From Phoronis australis (lineage: Eukaryota > Phoronida > Phoronidae), in the NCBI GenBank assembly GCA_002633005.1, contig NMRA01001007.1, positions 1 to 35,247 of the forward strand: 35,247 nucleotides of DNA, given 5' to 3'. The translations under genes and the position numbers were made by a program. This document shows positions 10,353 through 19,965 of the stretch, one piece after another (position 1 is the first letter of the stretch; every line of letters starts with the position of its first letter). A model generated the notes under the pieces. The model saw only the letters and a program-made list of their open reading frames with translations, was not told the DNA's origin and made no database searches.

Positions 10353-11290
10353 GATAACAAAAACAAAACTGCCACTAGGATGCACCACAGTAGTTGAAAT
10401 CGTCGGAAAATCATCGTCAATCATCCTCTTTATAGTAAGCACATACATGCCAATTTCCACATTCAACCTTTGAGCGGTTTGGTTGATAGAGGGGTGGACG
10501 CAAAAAACAGACCCGAAAACAGTAAAAATGGCCACAGGTGGCGCAAACTACGTCGAATCCATCTAAAAACGGGAGGATAGCGTCACCTCACTAATAGGTG
10601 CCTACATATTAAATTTCATAAAAATCCGTTAAGGACTTTAAATTTGAAGATACAAAGGTAAACGTAAAAAATAAACTTGCCACTAGGGGGCACACCGGTA
10701 GTTGGATCTGTCCAAAAGTCGTCTTCGTCCGTTGTTAACATCATATAAATATACTTACTAAATTTCGTAAAGATCCTGTGAACGGTTTAGGAGAAACAGT
10801 CACAGGCTCAAAAAAAACTGTCACTAGGGAGCGCCAGAGTAGTCGAAACTGTCAGAAAATCATCGTCAACCATTCTCTTCATAGTAAGCACATACATGCT
10901 AATTTTCACAATCATCCTTTGAGCGGTTTGGTTGATAGAGGGGTGGACGCAAAAAACAGAATCGAAAACAGTAAAAATGGCCACTAGGTGGCGCAAACTA
11001 CTTCGAATCCATCAGAAGATGGGAGGATAGCGTCATCTCACTAATAGGTGCCTACATACCAAATTTCATGAAAATCCGTTTGGGACTTTTGAAGATACAA
11101 AGGTAAGCATAAAAAATTAAAATTGCCACTAGGGGACACAATGGTAGTTGGCTCCGTCCGAAAGTTCACTCATGCCGTCCCATTCATGAATGGAACATAT
11201 GTGCAAACTTCATGAACATGTATCAGCGGACACCGTACGCCAGACGGAAGCCGCCCGGACGGTTGGACAGAGATGACGGCATAATGCGTC
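10353..11290 (+). repeat. Satellite of ~150-bp monomers with CTCF-like motifs, right block
   Basis: Six monomers with motifs at 10370 (C), 10530 (A), 10678 (B), 10819 (C), 10979 (A) and 11124 (B), spaced 141-160 bp. The A-to-A period is 449 bp, so the trimer A-B-C is the higher-order unit. Examples are GGCCACTAGGTGGCGC (10979) and TGCCACTAGGGGGCAC (10678). A further decayed monomer without the motif follows (ACATATGTGC...TCAGCGGACA, about 11193-11230). A stub, GGACTTTTGAAGATACAGAG near 13822, matches the end of monomer A and suggests that the gypsy element landed in this array. Confidence 0.85.
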
Positions 11291-11311
11291 CACATATAAA
11301 TATGTGGGCGC
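11286..11311. repeat. 26-bp palindrome beside gag
   Basis: GCGTCCACATAT-AA-ATATGTGGGCGC forms a hairpin with 12-bp arms and one mismatch. It lies 9 bp upstream of the gag start codon, at the boundary between satellite and retroelement. Confidence 0.75.
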
Positions 11312-11319
11312 ATAAAAAG

Positions 11320-13684
11320 ATGGGTGAGTTGGCTGGCATTATTTCGTTATTACAACAAATCAACCAACAGTAACAGAATGATCAGCGTTTTGCTGAGATG
11401 ATCACTAGTAGGCTGATGCACCAACCAACGACATCTACGCCAACTTTTGGTGCGTTCGACAGTTCAGTGGAACTCTGGAAGGGTTATTGGTCCAGATTCC
11501 AAACATTTGCACACTCCATACCTAAGAAAAAACTTTCACAAACTTTCTTGATGAATCCGACATCTACAGTTGATAAGTTGCTTGCAACTTTGGCAGAGCA
11601 GCAGACACCTTCCAAGGATATCAATCAACTGACAATCAATAAAATTACAACATTTATGGAGAATCAATTCAATTCGAAGTATTTTGTAGTCCGGGAGCGA
11701 TTCAAATTTTGGTCTAACACAAGAAGACAGCCAGGTGAGACAATACAGGAGCTAGCAACTCATATTCGACAAGACGCTGCAAAATGCTATTTTCCAACAA
11801 CAATGGATCCTCAGGATGAAGCTATGAGAATTAGATTTATTTGTTCAATTAATAATGAGGCGGTCCTAATAAAAGCCCTTTTCAAAATAAAAGATGACGA
11901 ATTATCTTTTAAGAAAGCCATAGAAATAGCAACAGAAATTGAAGAGGCGTCTAAAATTGCAAAAGAAACGGTTTACGGAGATCCAGTGCTTAAGTTACAA
12001 AAGAAAAGGAGGGAAGAAAGCAGGCAGAGCAAAGCACAGAAGTTTAGGTATTTTCCAAAGGGAACATGTCCCAGTTGCGGCAATGGATTGTCGTTTTAAA
12101 GAGACTGAATGCCATTTCTGTCACAAGAAAGGTCATATACAGGCTGCATGTCTAAGCAAAAGAAAGGCTAGGGATAAAGTAAGCAGCATTTTAGCAAGGC
12201 CAGAACAGAAAGTTAATCACATTTCGGATCGAGATCCAATTCAGATTGTTGTTCACATATGCGGCAAAAAACAGACATTTGACGTAGATACTGGATCACC
12301 GGACAATTTCATTTCGGAGATTTGGTTTAAACTTGGAAAACCTGTTTTATCGTCATCACATAGTCAGTACTTCGCGGTAAATGAAAAACCATTACCGTAT
12401 TCGCCGTAATAAGCGCCCCCCCACGCGTTTTCAGACTTTGCTGAAATAACTGCCCAGTGTATGAACGTGTACATGCAAACAATGACGTACCTACAGTCCT
12501 AAAACTCGGCTACAGTAACGTCTTCAATTTATCAAGAAAATTTTGCACAGGTCTTCTAGACCACCAGCGACACTGCTACGTTTGTATTTAGCCGTGACTA
12601 TGGTACTTCAAAGTAACGCAGCTCTTCTAAAAGAACTCAACAGCGTTGGTACTCTCGCGACGACCATGTCCCACTATGGTCTGACCTTTCAGTACAGACA
12701 CATCGACTGTCTCATGAATAACTCGGTGTTAAATCCGATAAAATGACAACCGACAGTGAATGCTTACACACCCTTACACCGAAAAATAACTGTCAGATAG
12801 TTACTTACGCATCCAGCTATACGGAGACTAATATGGGCCTTACCGAGACAAATGTCGAACGTTTTTAGCACATGAGACCGGCAAGTGCTGAATGAAACAC
12901 GCTCTGGTTTAGGCCTACTGCTTGTGCAAATTTCATTTCTTTAGACACAATGCACATCTAGCTCGTTAGATTGCGTGGCTCTGGCCAAAACACGGTCTCT
13001 GCTTTGGCAAATGAACTCTGGTGACACGCACGCGCTCGCTTACTCACAAACGCAGACGAACTTCAAAACAAACGTCACGTGACAACAACATGTTTGTTCG
13101 TCCAGACACTTTTCTCGCCGTGTTGCCGATCAAACATGTAGATGGCACGATGTTGCACAGATTTGTACTTAAACCTGCAGTTAATCCAGACTCCATGGGA
13201 ACTTAAAAAATTTTAGGGACGCTACGTAGAAAACTTAATGAAGATTTCAGGTAATTCGCTTGAGTCAAAACTATTTTTATTCAAGCATTGAAGTCGCCAT
13301 CAAGACGGCGATTTCGCGGCAGTCAGTCGGCGAGTTTTCGCCCTGGGATTTCAGCACAATTTTCTGTAAAATGATCGTAATTTAGCAGCACAGTTTGATA
13401 GCAATGCACCACAGTTTTGTTGAAAGTCTTTCATAGATTACAGATACATCACAGAGAGTAAATTTGATGAATCTTAGCGTCCGATTTCACCCGTTTTGGA
13501 GACCGGATTTCAACCGCCTTGGGTTATAATAAGCGCCCCCCTGAACCGAACTTTTCCAAGCGCCATGGGCGGTTATTACGGCGAATACGGTACCAGTTTT
13601 GGGAATTTTCAGTACAAACTCAACATTACAGTTCGATTCGCAGCATACAGCAAACATTGAATTAGTGGTAAGCAAATATGATTA
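11320..13684 (+). pseudogene. gag: Ty3/gypsy-type gag-protease, decayed and split by Rep-D
   Basis: The ATG at 11320 opens a Gag frame with a stop at 11371-11373; the long frame resumes at 11398. FKFWSNTRRQPGETIQELA is the usual gypsy Gag core. A one-base shift at about 12085 falls in the nucleocapsid: CPSCGN is in one frame and DCRFKETECHFC in the next, where a complete CX2CX4HX4C knuckle (CHFCHKKGHIQAAC) is seen. Residues normally between the knuckles are missing, so this is a deletion rather than programmed frameshifting. The protease active site FDVDTGS follows at about 12280. The protease frame is cut at 12392 by the element 12395-13590 and continues in the same register from 13593 to about 13684. 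Reverse transcriptase, integrase and LTRs are absent. Confidence 0.85.
12395..13590 (+). mobile_element. Rep-D, complete 1.2-kb element with TA target site
   Basis: The left terminus CCGTATTCGCCGTAATAAGC and the right terminus, which reads as its reverse complement (GGGCGGTTATTACGGCGAATACGG), are near-perfect inverted repeats of about 24 bp. Each is bordered by TA (12393-12394 and 13591-13592), the target duplication of Tc1/mariner-type transposons. The gypsy protease frame resumes exactly after one TA is removed, which confirms insertion into that gene. No transposase is visible, so it is non-autonomous. Relatives lie at 2232-2655 (minus) and 32493-32734. Confidence 0.88.
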
Positions 13685-13860
13685 CTTCCTCGAATTCCGA
13701 CAATTATGTTGCTCTGACGTCAAGGTTTTTTTTGTTCGCACTCTACAGATCGCAATTTTCGTCCGAAATTTGCACACGACGTGTAGATCTGGAAGTCCTG
13801 GAAGCCTATTGTTTATTTCAGGACTTTTGAAGATACAGAGGTAAACGTTACCAAGGGATC

Positions 13861-14540
13861 CCATATCCGTATATTAAAGGTCTTTCAGAATCTGCACGTG
13901 TGTTCAGACAATATTGCCATAGTTACTGCTATGAAGTCGTGTAAGACTATCAGGAACATTTTAGTTCATCCCAAAGACAGCTAAGTGAGTATAAGAAATG
14001 TCAGTGTTTTTATTGCATTCCTTGCCTCAACTGTGAGTCAGTATACATCGGGGAGACTGGACGAGAGTTTTCAGTTAGGCGTAACGAACACAGAAAGGAA
14101 GTGGATGATCTGTATCAGTGTAGAGTCACGCGTTCAGAGAGGAGATGGTCTCGGTATACTATCAACAAATCTGCAGCGACGGACCATGCTATTGCTTTTA
14201 ACCACGTAATTAACTGGAAAGATGCTCGTCCTGTCGAGTCGGAAAGTAACTTGAGATCTAGACGGATTAGAGAGTCTATTTGGGTGAAAAAAGTGGCTCA
14301 GTTATGAACAGAGATGATGGGGAGTATAAATTGTCTAAAATTTGGAACAGTGTCATCACCTCGCTACCTAGTGTCCAATAGCTTCCGAAGATGGTTGCTG
14401 TGAGTAGCCGAAACTGTTAATGTACAGCGTTTTTGCTTGGTCGTGTCAATAACAATTAATCTATGTTTTCTCTACCAACCTTATGAAATTATTTAGTGAA
14501 ACCGTTAATTGGTCGTTAACTAACTAATGTCTCAATAATT
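13861..14540 (+). pseudogene. Penelope-like retroelement, C-terminal RT and GIY-YIG endonuclease
   Basis: PYIKGLSESARVFRQY at 13867 matches the end of Penelope reverse transcriptases. A frameshift near 13907 leads to SCKTIRNILVHPKD, and a second near 13981 leads to a cysteine-rich linker (CQCFYCIPCLNC) and SVYIGETGREF, the GIY-YIG endonuclease core. The frame then stays open through NEHRK, SAATDHAIAFNHVINW and a final glutamate- and arginine-rich helix to the stop at 14305-14307. The endonuclease half is nearly intact while the RT is cut off at its 5' side. A 3' tail with a hammerhead-like fold follows. 5' truncation is normal for these elements. Confidence 0.88.
14385..14414 (+). ncRNA. Degenerate hammerhead-ribozyme-like motif in the Penelope tail
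   Basis: CCGAAGA, then the hairpin GGTTGCT-GTG-AGTAGCC (seven pairs including G-U), then GAAAC. This follows the hammerhead core order CUGANGA, stem II, GAAA. The second core base is C instead of U, which would be expected to weaken or abolish cleavage. Hammerhead motifs are known from Penelope-like elements, and the position just after the endonuclease frame fits. Confidence 0.55.
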
Positions 14541-15191
14541 AACAACCAGGATTTTTTATGTCTTAAGTTGTATTTTTGTTAATTTCAAATGTTTCGTCCA
14601 TAGCAGAAATCAAGTTCATTTTTTGGGGGTCTTGTTATCCCTTAGGGTCCAAACACCCTGTCTTACCTGCAAAACCCATGAAAAATGGCATCTTAAGTTG
14701 TGGATATGGTGTTCAGAGTTACTATACTATCTTTTGGAAGAAGTTTTCGTTGCACTTATCAGTTTAAATAAAAGGTTAATTGGTCATTAAGTAGTAGGCA
14801 TCTTAATCAATAACCACGTTTCATCATTTTAATTTGAGTGGTGAATGAAAGAAACTTGAAACAGATGTTGCGCTCAAAATTTTAATTAAATGGATTATTA
14901 GGTCCTCTTTTGGACCCTCCAGGATTGTGCAAGCTAAGATGCCCCTTTCCTTCAATGGTAGGTGATTTACAATAGAATTACCCACTCAAACCTTTTGTAC
15001 TCAAAGACAAAGTGTGAATTAAGTCCTGCTGGCTCTCCAACTACATACTCTTCTGGTAGCATCGTTTGTGCTGGAGGTCCTTCGTGTGCTGCTTCTGATA
15101 CGCTTAAAACGACTACTCACTTCTCCAAAACACAACTTCGATGGAAAGTTTAGAGCAATGACAAAAAAGGAGGAAATATTAGGCATTTCAG
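14541..15191. other. No firm gene; diverged direct repeat
   Basis: A loosely conserved stretch beginning GTTAATTGGTC occurs at 14504 and again at 14774, about 270 bp apart. Between 15030 and 15180 several frames are open, including LHTLLVASFVLEVLRV and NFDGKFRAMTKKEE in one plus frame, but no family is recognised. Confidence 0.35.
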
Positions 15192-15338
15192 GAAAAAGTA
15201 GGAAAAGTAGGAACACTTGAAAGCCGAGGTGAAAACCTATTATTTGATGACTGGATTTGGGCTGCAGAGACGAGGAACGTGTTGAAGCCCCTGTACAGCC
15301 AGCCGAGGGGCGTCACCTACGTGTTCCCTAGTTTGTAA
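15192..15338 (+). CDS. Possible 3'-terminal exon, unknown protein
   Basis: After GGCATTTCAG (acceptor-like, AG at 15190-15191) an open frame of 48 codons runs to TAA at 15336-15338. It contains NLLFDDWIWAAETRNVLKPL and ends RGVTYVFPSL. Its codons are GC-rich at third positions (CCC CTG TAC AGC CAG), unlike the AT-rich surroundings, which suggests real coding history. No upstream exon in matching phase was identified. It could be the last exon of a gene, or a fragment of a gene or transposase captured in this repeat-rich stretch. I do not recognise the family. Confidence 0.25.
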   Translation, partial: EKVGKVGTLESRGENLLFDDWIWAAETRNVLKPLYSQPRGVTYVFPSL

Positions 15339-16259
15339 CTGAACAGATGAATGACAAATACATTAGGGGTTGTTTGGGGAAACTCGGACGGCGGTAAAAT
15401 TCGGACAAGTCTAAATAAACGTCAAATACATTAACAATCAAGATGCCTTACCACTAAATGAAAAGATTATTCAGTAGTACTAGTAGGTAAGGGAAGTTTT
15501 GATAAATTCGGACAAAACCACCTTAAGCTCGACTTGCTTACCAACCACTGAAGGTTTATGTGTCAGCTAATAACATTAGACAAGAAATGGGATCTCTGCA
15601 AATCTTTTGAGAAACCAACCATAGAGTTCAGTTTCAATGCCTTCGAATTTTAAGAATAATAACAACGGGGGTCGGGGAAATTCGGACCAGCAAATTCTGA
15701 ATAGGTAAAACTCGGACAAAATATATAACAGTACTTTATAATTTCAAAAAATGGATTTAGGTATTATTTAGCAGTCTTATCATCAGACGAATAATAAAAT
15801 TTAAGAAGTCATCATATCATGACACTCCTGGCCACATAAACAACGTAAAAGTACATCCGCCCTTACCAATTTGTGTGCAGCCCACGTGGTAGACAGCGCC
15901 ATTGTTGTTGACAAATTAAGTTTTAGATTGACCTCTTAAAACAGAAGGTCATCACATGATTACGAAAATCTCTCAAGAAAACGTCAAGAAAAGCATCTAG
16001 TAGCCTAAAAACACCGCAACATACAAAAAGTTGGAGGGGAAATTCGGACACAAGTTTTTTGATTAAATCATGCTTTTTGTAAGTTTTTGTATTGGAATTA
16101 ACACATAAAACTGCATAGTGATGAATTATGCATCAAGTAAATTCAAGTTCATTTACATGACAAGTGACCAAGTGACCTAAATAAAACTTGGAAAGACAGT
16201 GTACCTACCCCAGACTTTCGAAATCACCACGTGAAGCAGACGGCAGAGCGACATAAGGT

Positions 16260-16656
16260 GCTGTAGTAAATGTCGACGTCAGTATCAGCTGTGGCATCTC
16301 TATATTGTGACGTCCTTTTCGCTACAATGTTGATCTTGGCATGGTGCGACACCTGATGTCAGAAGTGCCCAGCAGAGGTCACCCTGTCATCACGTGACCA
16401 GTCACCTCTCAAGACCACTTGATAAGATCATCTGGGGTTTCTGGAGTTTGCGGCCCTCCCGTGCGGACGTGATGTAAGTACACTCTAGACTTTACTCTTC
16501 ACCGTGTTCAATAGGCCGAACCTGTTTGACTGTAGCAGTAGCTGCAGCCAACTAATACAACACTGTGTCGCACCATGCCAAGACCAACATTGTAACGAAA
16601 AGGACATCACAACATAGAGACGCCACAGCTGAGACTGACGTCAACATTTACTACAT
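16260..16656. mobile_element. Hairpin-type element with ~92-bp inverted arms
   Basis: The arm 16260-16352 (GTAGTAAATGTCGACGTCAG through ATGGTGCGACAC) is repeated reversed at 16565-16656 with roughly 90% identity. The spacer is about 212 bp. It lies just left of the module copy at 16790-17282. Target duplications were not found, so this may be either a foldback MITE or part of the surrounding mosaic. Confidence 0.65.
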
Positions 16657-16789
16657 TGCTGAACATGCCTCATATCTGTTGAAACTTTGTTGTAATTCAA
16701 GTGAGGTGATAAATAAATCCCTACTATTGTTCAAAACTAGGTGGTTTCGTCTGCATTTACCCGAACTTCCCCTACCTACTAGTATAGTC

Positions 16790-17282
16790 CGGATACCCAT
16801 CGTCGTCAGGCTCCAAAGGTCGTCCGCCATCTTGTTTCGCGTGCAGCGCAACCACGCGGGACTTAGCGTTCCAATTTGGAGTGCTCGTCTGCACGTTAGG
16901 TACTAACCTCTCGGGAGAAACGCGCATGGAAGAACTGAGACTAAAACTAGTGCATTTACCGACTGCTTTTTTGAGACCACTTAAAAACTTGTCGATTTTA
17001 CTAATGCACTTTTTTGTTCATTTTCAGAAGATATTTTCGAAATTAAATTTTCTTCAGACGAAACAAAAAGCAACTCGGGGATTGTCTATGCAATGTATCT
17101 ATTTGTCCCAGGCACTAACCGACACCTGTTAGGCCAAAGGAAAAACGCAGCAGACAAATGGAAAACGCTGAGTGTTTAACAGTTTCGACCCACGCCTTGG
17201 TCATCAAAACATTGTCCACTTGTTTTTTTATTGCAAAACACAGTACTGAGCTCGACATTTATGTTGACATTTTTGATTAAAG
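16790..17282 (-). promoter_or_regulatory. Promoter/first-exon module, copy L (minus)
   Basis: On the minus strand this reads from the assembly gap to a start codon at 16830-16828, with 34 coding bases MADDLWSLTTM and a donor G|GTATCC at 16797/16796. The ATG is embedded in CAAGATGGCGGAC, a good YY1-type site of the kind found over start codons in animal promoters. Upstream lies the palindrome-like GTTCCAATTTGGA and a GC-rich tract. It is one of three copies sharing the same exon length and phase. No following ankyrin exon exists on this strand, so this copy is probably a duplicate. Confidence 0.6.
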
Positions 17283-17423
17283 NNNNNNNNNNNNNNNNNN
17301 NNNNNNNNNNNNNNNNNNNNNNNNNNNNNNNNNNNNNNNNNNNNNNNNNNNNNNNNNNNNNNNNNNNNNNNNNNNNNNNNNNNNNNNNNNNNNNNNNNNN
17401 NNNNNNNNNNNNNNNNNNNNNNN
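17283..17423. other. Assembly gap, 141 N
   Basis: Unsequenced run lying exactly between the two head-to-head module copies. The left arm holds 177 bp (17106-17282) that the right arm lacks, so a symmetric palindrome would need more missing sequence than the gap length shown. The size is therefore uncertain. Confidence 0.95.
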
Positions 17424-17745
17424 CAAATAGATACATTGCATAAACAATCCCTGGGTTGCTTTTTGTTCCGTCTGAAGAAAATTTAATTTCGAAAATATCT
17501 TCTGAAAATGAACAAAAAAGTGCATTAGTAAAATCAACAAGTTTTTAAGTGGTCTCAAAAAAACAGTCGGTAAATGCATTAATTTTAGTCTCAGTTCTTC
17601 CACGCGTGTTTCTCCCGAGAGGTTAGTACCTAACGTGCAGACGAGCGTTCCAAATTGGAACGCTAAGTCCCGCGTGGCAGCGCTGCACGCGAAACAAGAT
17701 GGCGGACGACCTTTGGAGACTGACGACGAGAGGTAATCGGACTAT
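17424..17745 (+). promoter_or_regulatory. Promoter/first-exon module, copy R (plus)
   Basis: Mirror copy of 16790-17105. It contains the 19-bp near-perfect palindrome GCGTTCCAAATTGGAACGC (17645-17663), a GC-rich stretch, a YY1-like CAAGATGGCGGAC over the ATG at 17699, 34 coding bases (MADDLWRLTTR) and a donor G|GTAATC at 17732/17733. It faces the ankyrin gene in the correct orientation and phase, but lies 7.5 kb from its first repeat exon with another copy in between. It could be an alternative first exon. Confidence 0.55.
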
Positions 17746-17915
17746 ACTACTGAATAATCTTTTCATTTAGTGGTAAGGCATCTTGATTGTTAATATATTT
17801 GACGTTTATTTAGACTTGTTCGTATTTTACCGCCGTCCGAGTTTCCCCACCCTAAGCAAGTCGAGCTAGGTGGTTTCGTCGGATATTATTATTAACCCGA
17901 ACTTCCCTGGCCTAG

Positions 17916-19739
17916 GCTACAACGAAACTGAACGATGACCTTGGGCTTTGACAGAGAAACCAGATTTTTGACTAACTTTCAACTCACCGGTTCAATTAAA
18001 CGTGTAAACAGCTGTTCACTCTTCTCAATGTTTAATTATGGTCCGATTCACTTAGTATGTGTCAAATCATCTCTGTAATCGGGTTCAATGTCACGTACGC
18101 AACCACACGTTTTACCCAAGCCAAAATGAACGTAAACAGGAAATAAATTTTACGACAACAAAAATTGGCTTTTCGTCTTATATTTAATTTTACAAAATTA
18201 CGCATGGATACAAGTTTTGTATGATGAAGCAAATTTTAAAGTCACACTAGTCTGTCACTTTTAGTTTTGACCACAGTTTAGGTGGAAAGTGTGACAGTTA
18301 TTTGTCGTAAAATGAGGTCATCACCAATGACATGACGCGTGCGCATGTGATTGTGAGTACAGAATTGCGGGATAATGGTTGATTAATCCAGACCTAAAGA
18401 AGAGTCATTTCGTTCGAAAAAATGGGAGTTTGTTTTGAGTTGAACTTCTGACTGTTTAAAATGCTTCCATAACATGACATTGATCTCTACAGGTCGTAGT
18501 TCCACGTTTGGTTTGGAGAACCAATATCCCATAACGCTTTGCGTTCGTGACGTCTATCCGTAAAAGGTCAATAAACAAATGGCCTCCGTAGCGACGAACA
18601 GAGGTAGGCCATGTATTTAAAGGCAGTCAAAGATTATTTTCTATTAAATGGGCATGATGTCAACGGATTCAGTCTGAAAATATTGGGGTAGACATAGCCA
18701 GCCAGCTAGCTGTATGATGACTCGTCAAAATACAGCTAGGTCCCACTGCGACGTGTATTTCTTCCGTAGACCCCGAAATTGCACACAGCCAGGGTAGTTC
18801 TGCTCGTCACCGCGCCGTGAAATTTGTATCAAAATGTAAACCTAAGACCGGACGGGGTGCATGCAAAATCTGGGAATCAACCGATGCTCACCTTGCCCGT
18901 TACAGCCGTTTAAGTGAAAAACAATGCAATAAACGTCATTTTCTTGCGTAACTCTCCGCCTTTTCTAACAATGAAAAGTATAAGGTCGTCGTTTCGAAAA
19001 CAATACGCTCGTGTCACACGCACGCGCCATTTCCTAAATTTTCGCGACAACTTCGGAGAAGCAAAATTTGTTCTGAAATTCGGTTTTTCGGTATCGGAAT
19101 TCTAAAAAATTATAATGAAGTGAAACCAGTTCCAATAATTTGTTGTGACGTGTACGCAAGCTCGTGAAAGAACAGCAGTTGATTGAAGAATCGGCGAAAA
19201 AAGAAACTTTTCAATAGGTGACGCAATATTTCATGGCGCCGAAAACCGTCGCTAAAGATCGCTCCACAACTTTAGCAGCAGAATAATGGTAGAACGCCAT
19301 TTTTTCCAACACTGTTAGATAATCTTGTTTACTCAAGGAAGACTGTAGTTTTTAATGACACTAATTTTGTGTCAGATTTTATCTTACCACTTTTTTACCC
19401 ACATCAGTGCAAAGCTGTATATTTATATACAGCTTTGTACCAAGGCTAGGGTAGACAATAGTTCAAAAGCCGTATTACGACCTCAGGGTCTCGTGCCAAA
19501 ATCGGACCTTTACTTTTTAGCAGTTAGTTGGGCTTGGGGTAGCCTTGCCAGGTACCGTCAGAGGCCCTAGGCCTAAACTAAGTCGTGAGTGCCCTAAAGT
19601 CATGAACGAACTTATTTCCTCATCTGCGCGGTCCCGCGACATCTGGCGTTGAAGTTTCCAGCATTCGTCTGCTTGCGAACGTCAAACAAACACCCGGACG
19701 TGTTGGTATTCACAATATGATAACAAACAGTGAGTGAGT
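17916..19739. other. No recognisable gene; palindrome and weak exon-like start
   Basis: AT-rich with many short frames. A short ATG segment at 18579-18603 (MASVATNR, donor G|GTAGGC, phase 1) follows AATAAACAA and could be a first exon, but has no support from duplication. A hairpin AAAGCTGTATAT-TT-ATATACAGCTTT lies at 19411-19436, with perfect 12-bp arms. Confidence 0.4.
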
Positions 19740-19965
19740 GGCTTCTTTTTTCAAATGTATCTTAAAAACAGCATATTTCACTAATCCACTTTTTTGAGCA
19801 TTTTTGGGATATATTTTCGAAAATATTCATTGTTCAGATTTACTCAAACACGAGCTCCAGGGGTAGTTTGAACAATGTATCAAAATGTCCCAGGATTGAT
19901 AAAGTTTTGTAAGGCCAAAGCAATAAAATACAGAGAGACAATTGATGCTGGGTCCTTAGTGTTTT
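19740..19965 (-). repeat. Diverged copy of the module's upstream half
   Basis: Shares the order of landmarks with 16990-17165: CACTTTTTTG, GATATATTTTCGAAA, CAATGTATC, TGTCCCAGG, AGGCCAAAG and AGACAA. It is much more diverged than the other three copies and lacks a recognisable start codon or exon. It indicates that the module belongs to an older repeat family. Confidence 0.5.

Larger units (their letters stand above)
15368..17915. repeat. Inverted-repeat mosaic around the assembly gap
   Basis: A block starting GGGGAAACTCGGACGGCGG (15375) and running through CATCAAGATGCCTTACCAC-like sequence to about 15475 recurs reversed at 17740-17845 with about 95% identity. A second block (GGAAGTT...CGGACAAAACCACC...AGCTCGACTTGCTTA, 15490-15535) recurs reversed at 17848-17910, but on the other side of the first block, so the order is permuted. 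Shorter GGGGAAATTCGGAC copies occur at 15674 and 16035, and reversed at 16760. The promoter/exon module is present head to head inside this mosaic. It looks like repeated rearrangement of one repeat family, possibly compounded by assembly error. Confidence 0.7.

Noticed and set aside
7350-11290. CRISPR-like array
   Set aside because: The repeats are long diverging monomers in a eukaryotic satellite, not short identical repeats with unique spacers.
12060-12120. Programmed frameshift between Gag and protease
   Set aside because: The shift lies inside the zinc-knuckle region with residues missing between CPSCGN and DCRF. That points to a deletion in a decayed copy, and an earlier in-frame stop at 11371 also shows decay.
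16651-16851. Minus-strand 66-codon frame through the MADDLW start
   Set aside because: The conserved part stops after 34 bases at a GT donor shared by three copies. The remainder differs completely between copies, so it is intron read-through rather than protein.
18579-18603. Alternative ankyrin first exon MASVATNR
   Set aside because: Phase and donor would fit, but there is no duplication, promoter motif or similarity to the MADDLW exon; short ATG-to-GT stretches like this are common by chance.
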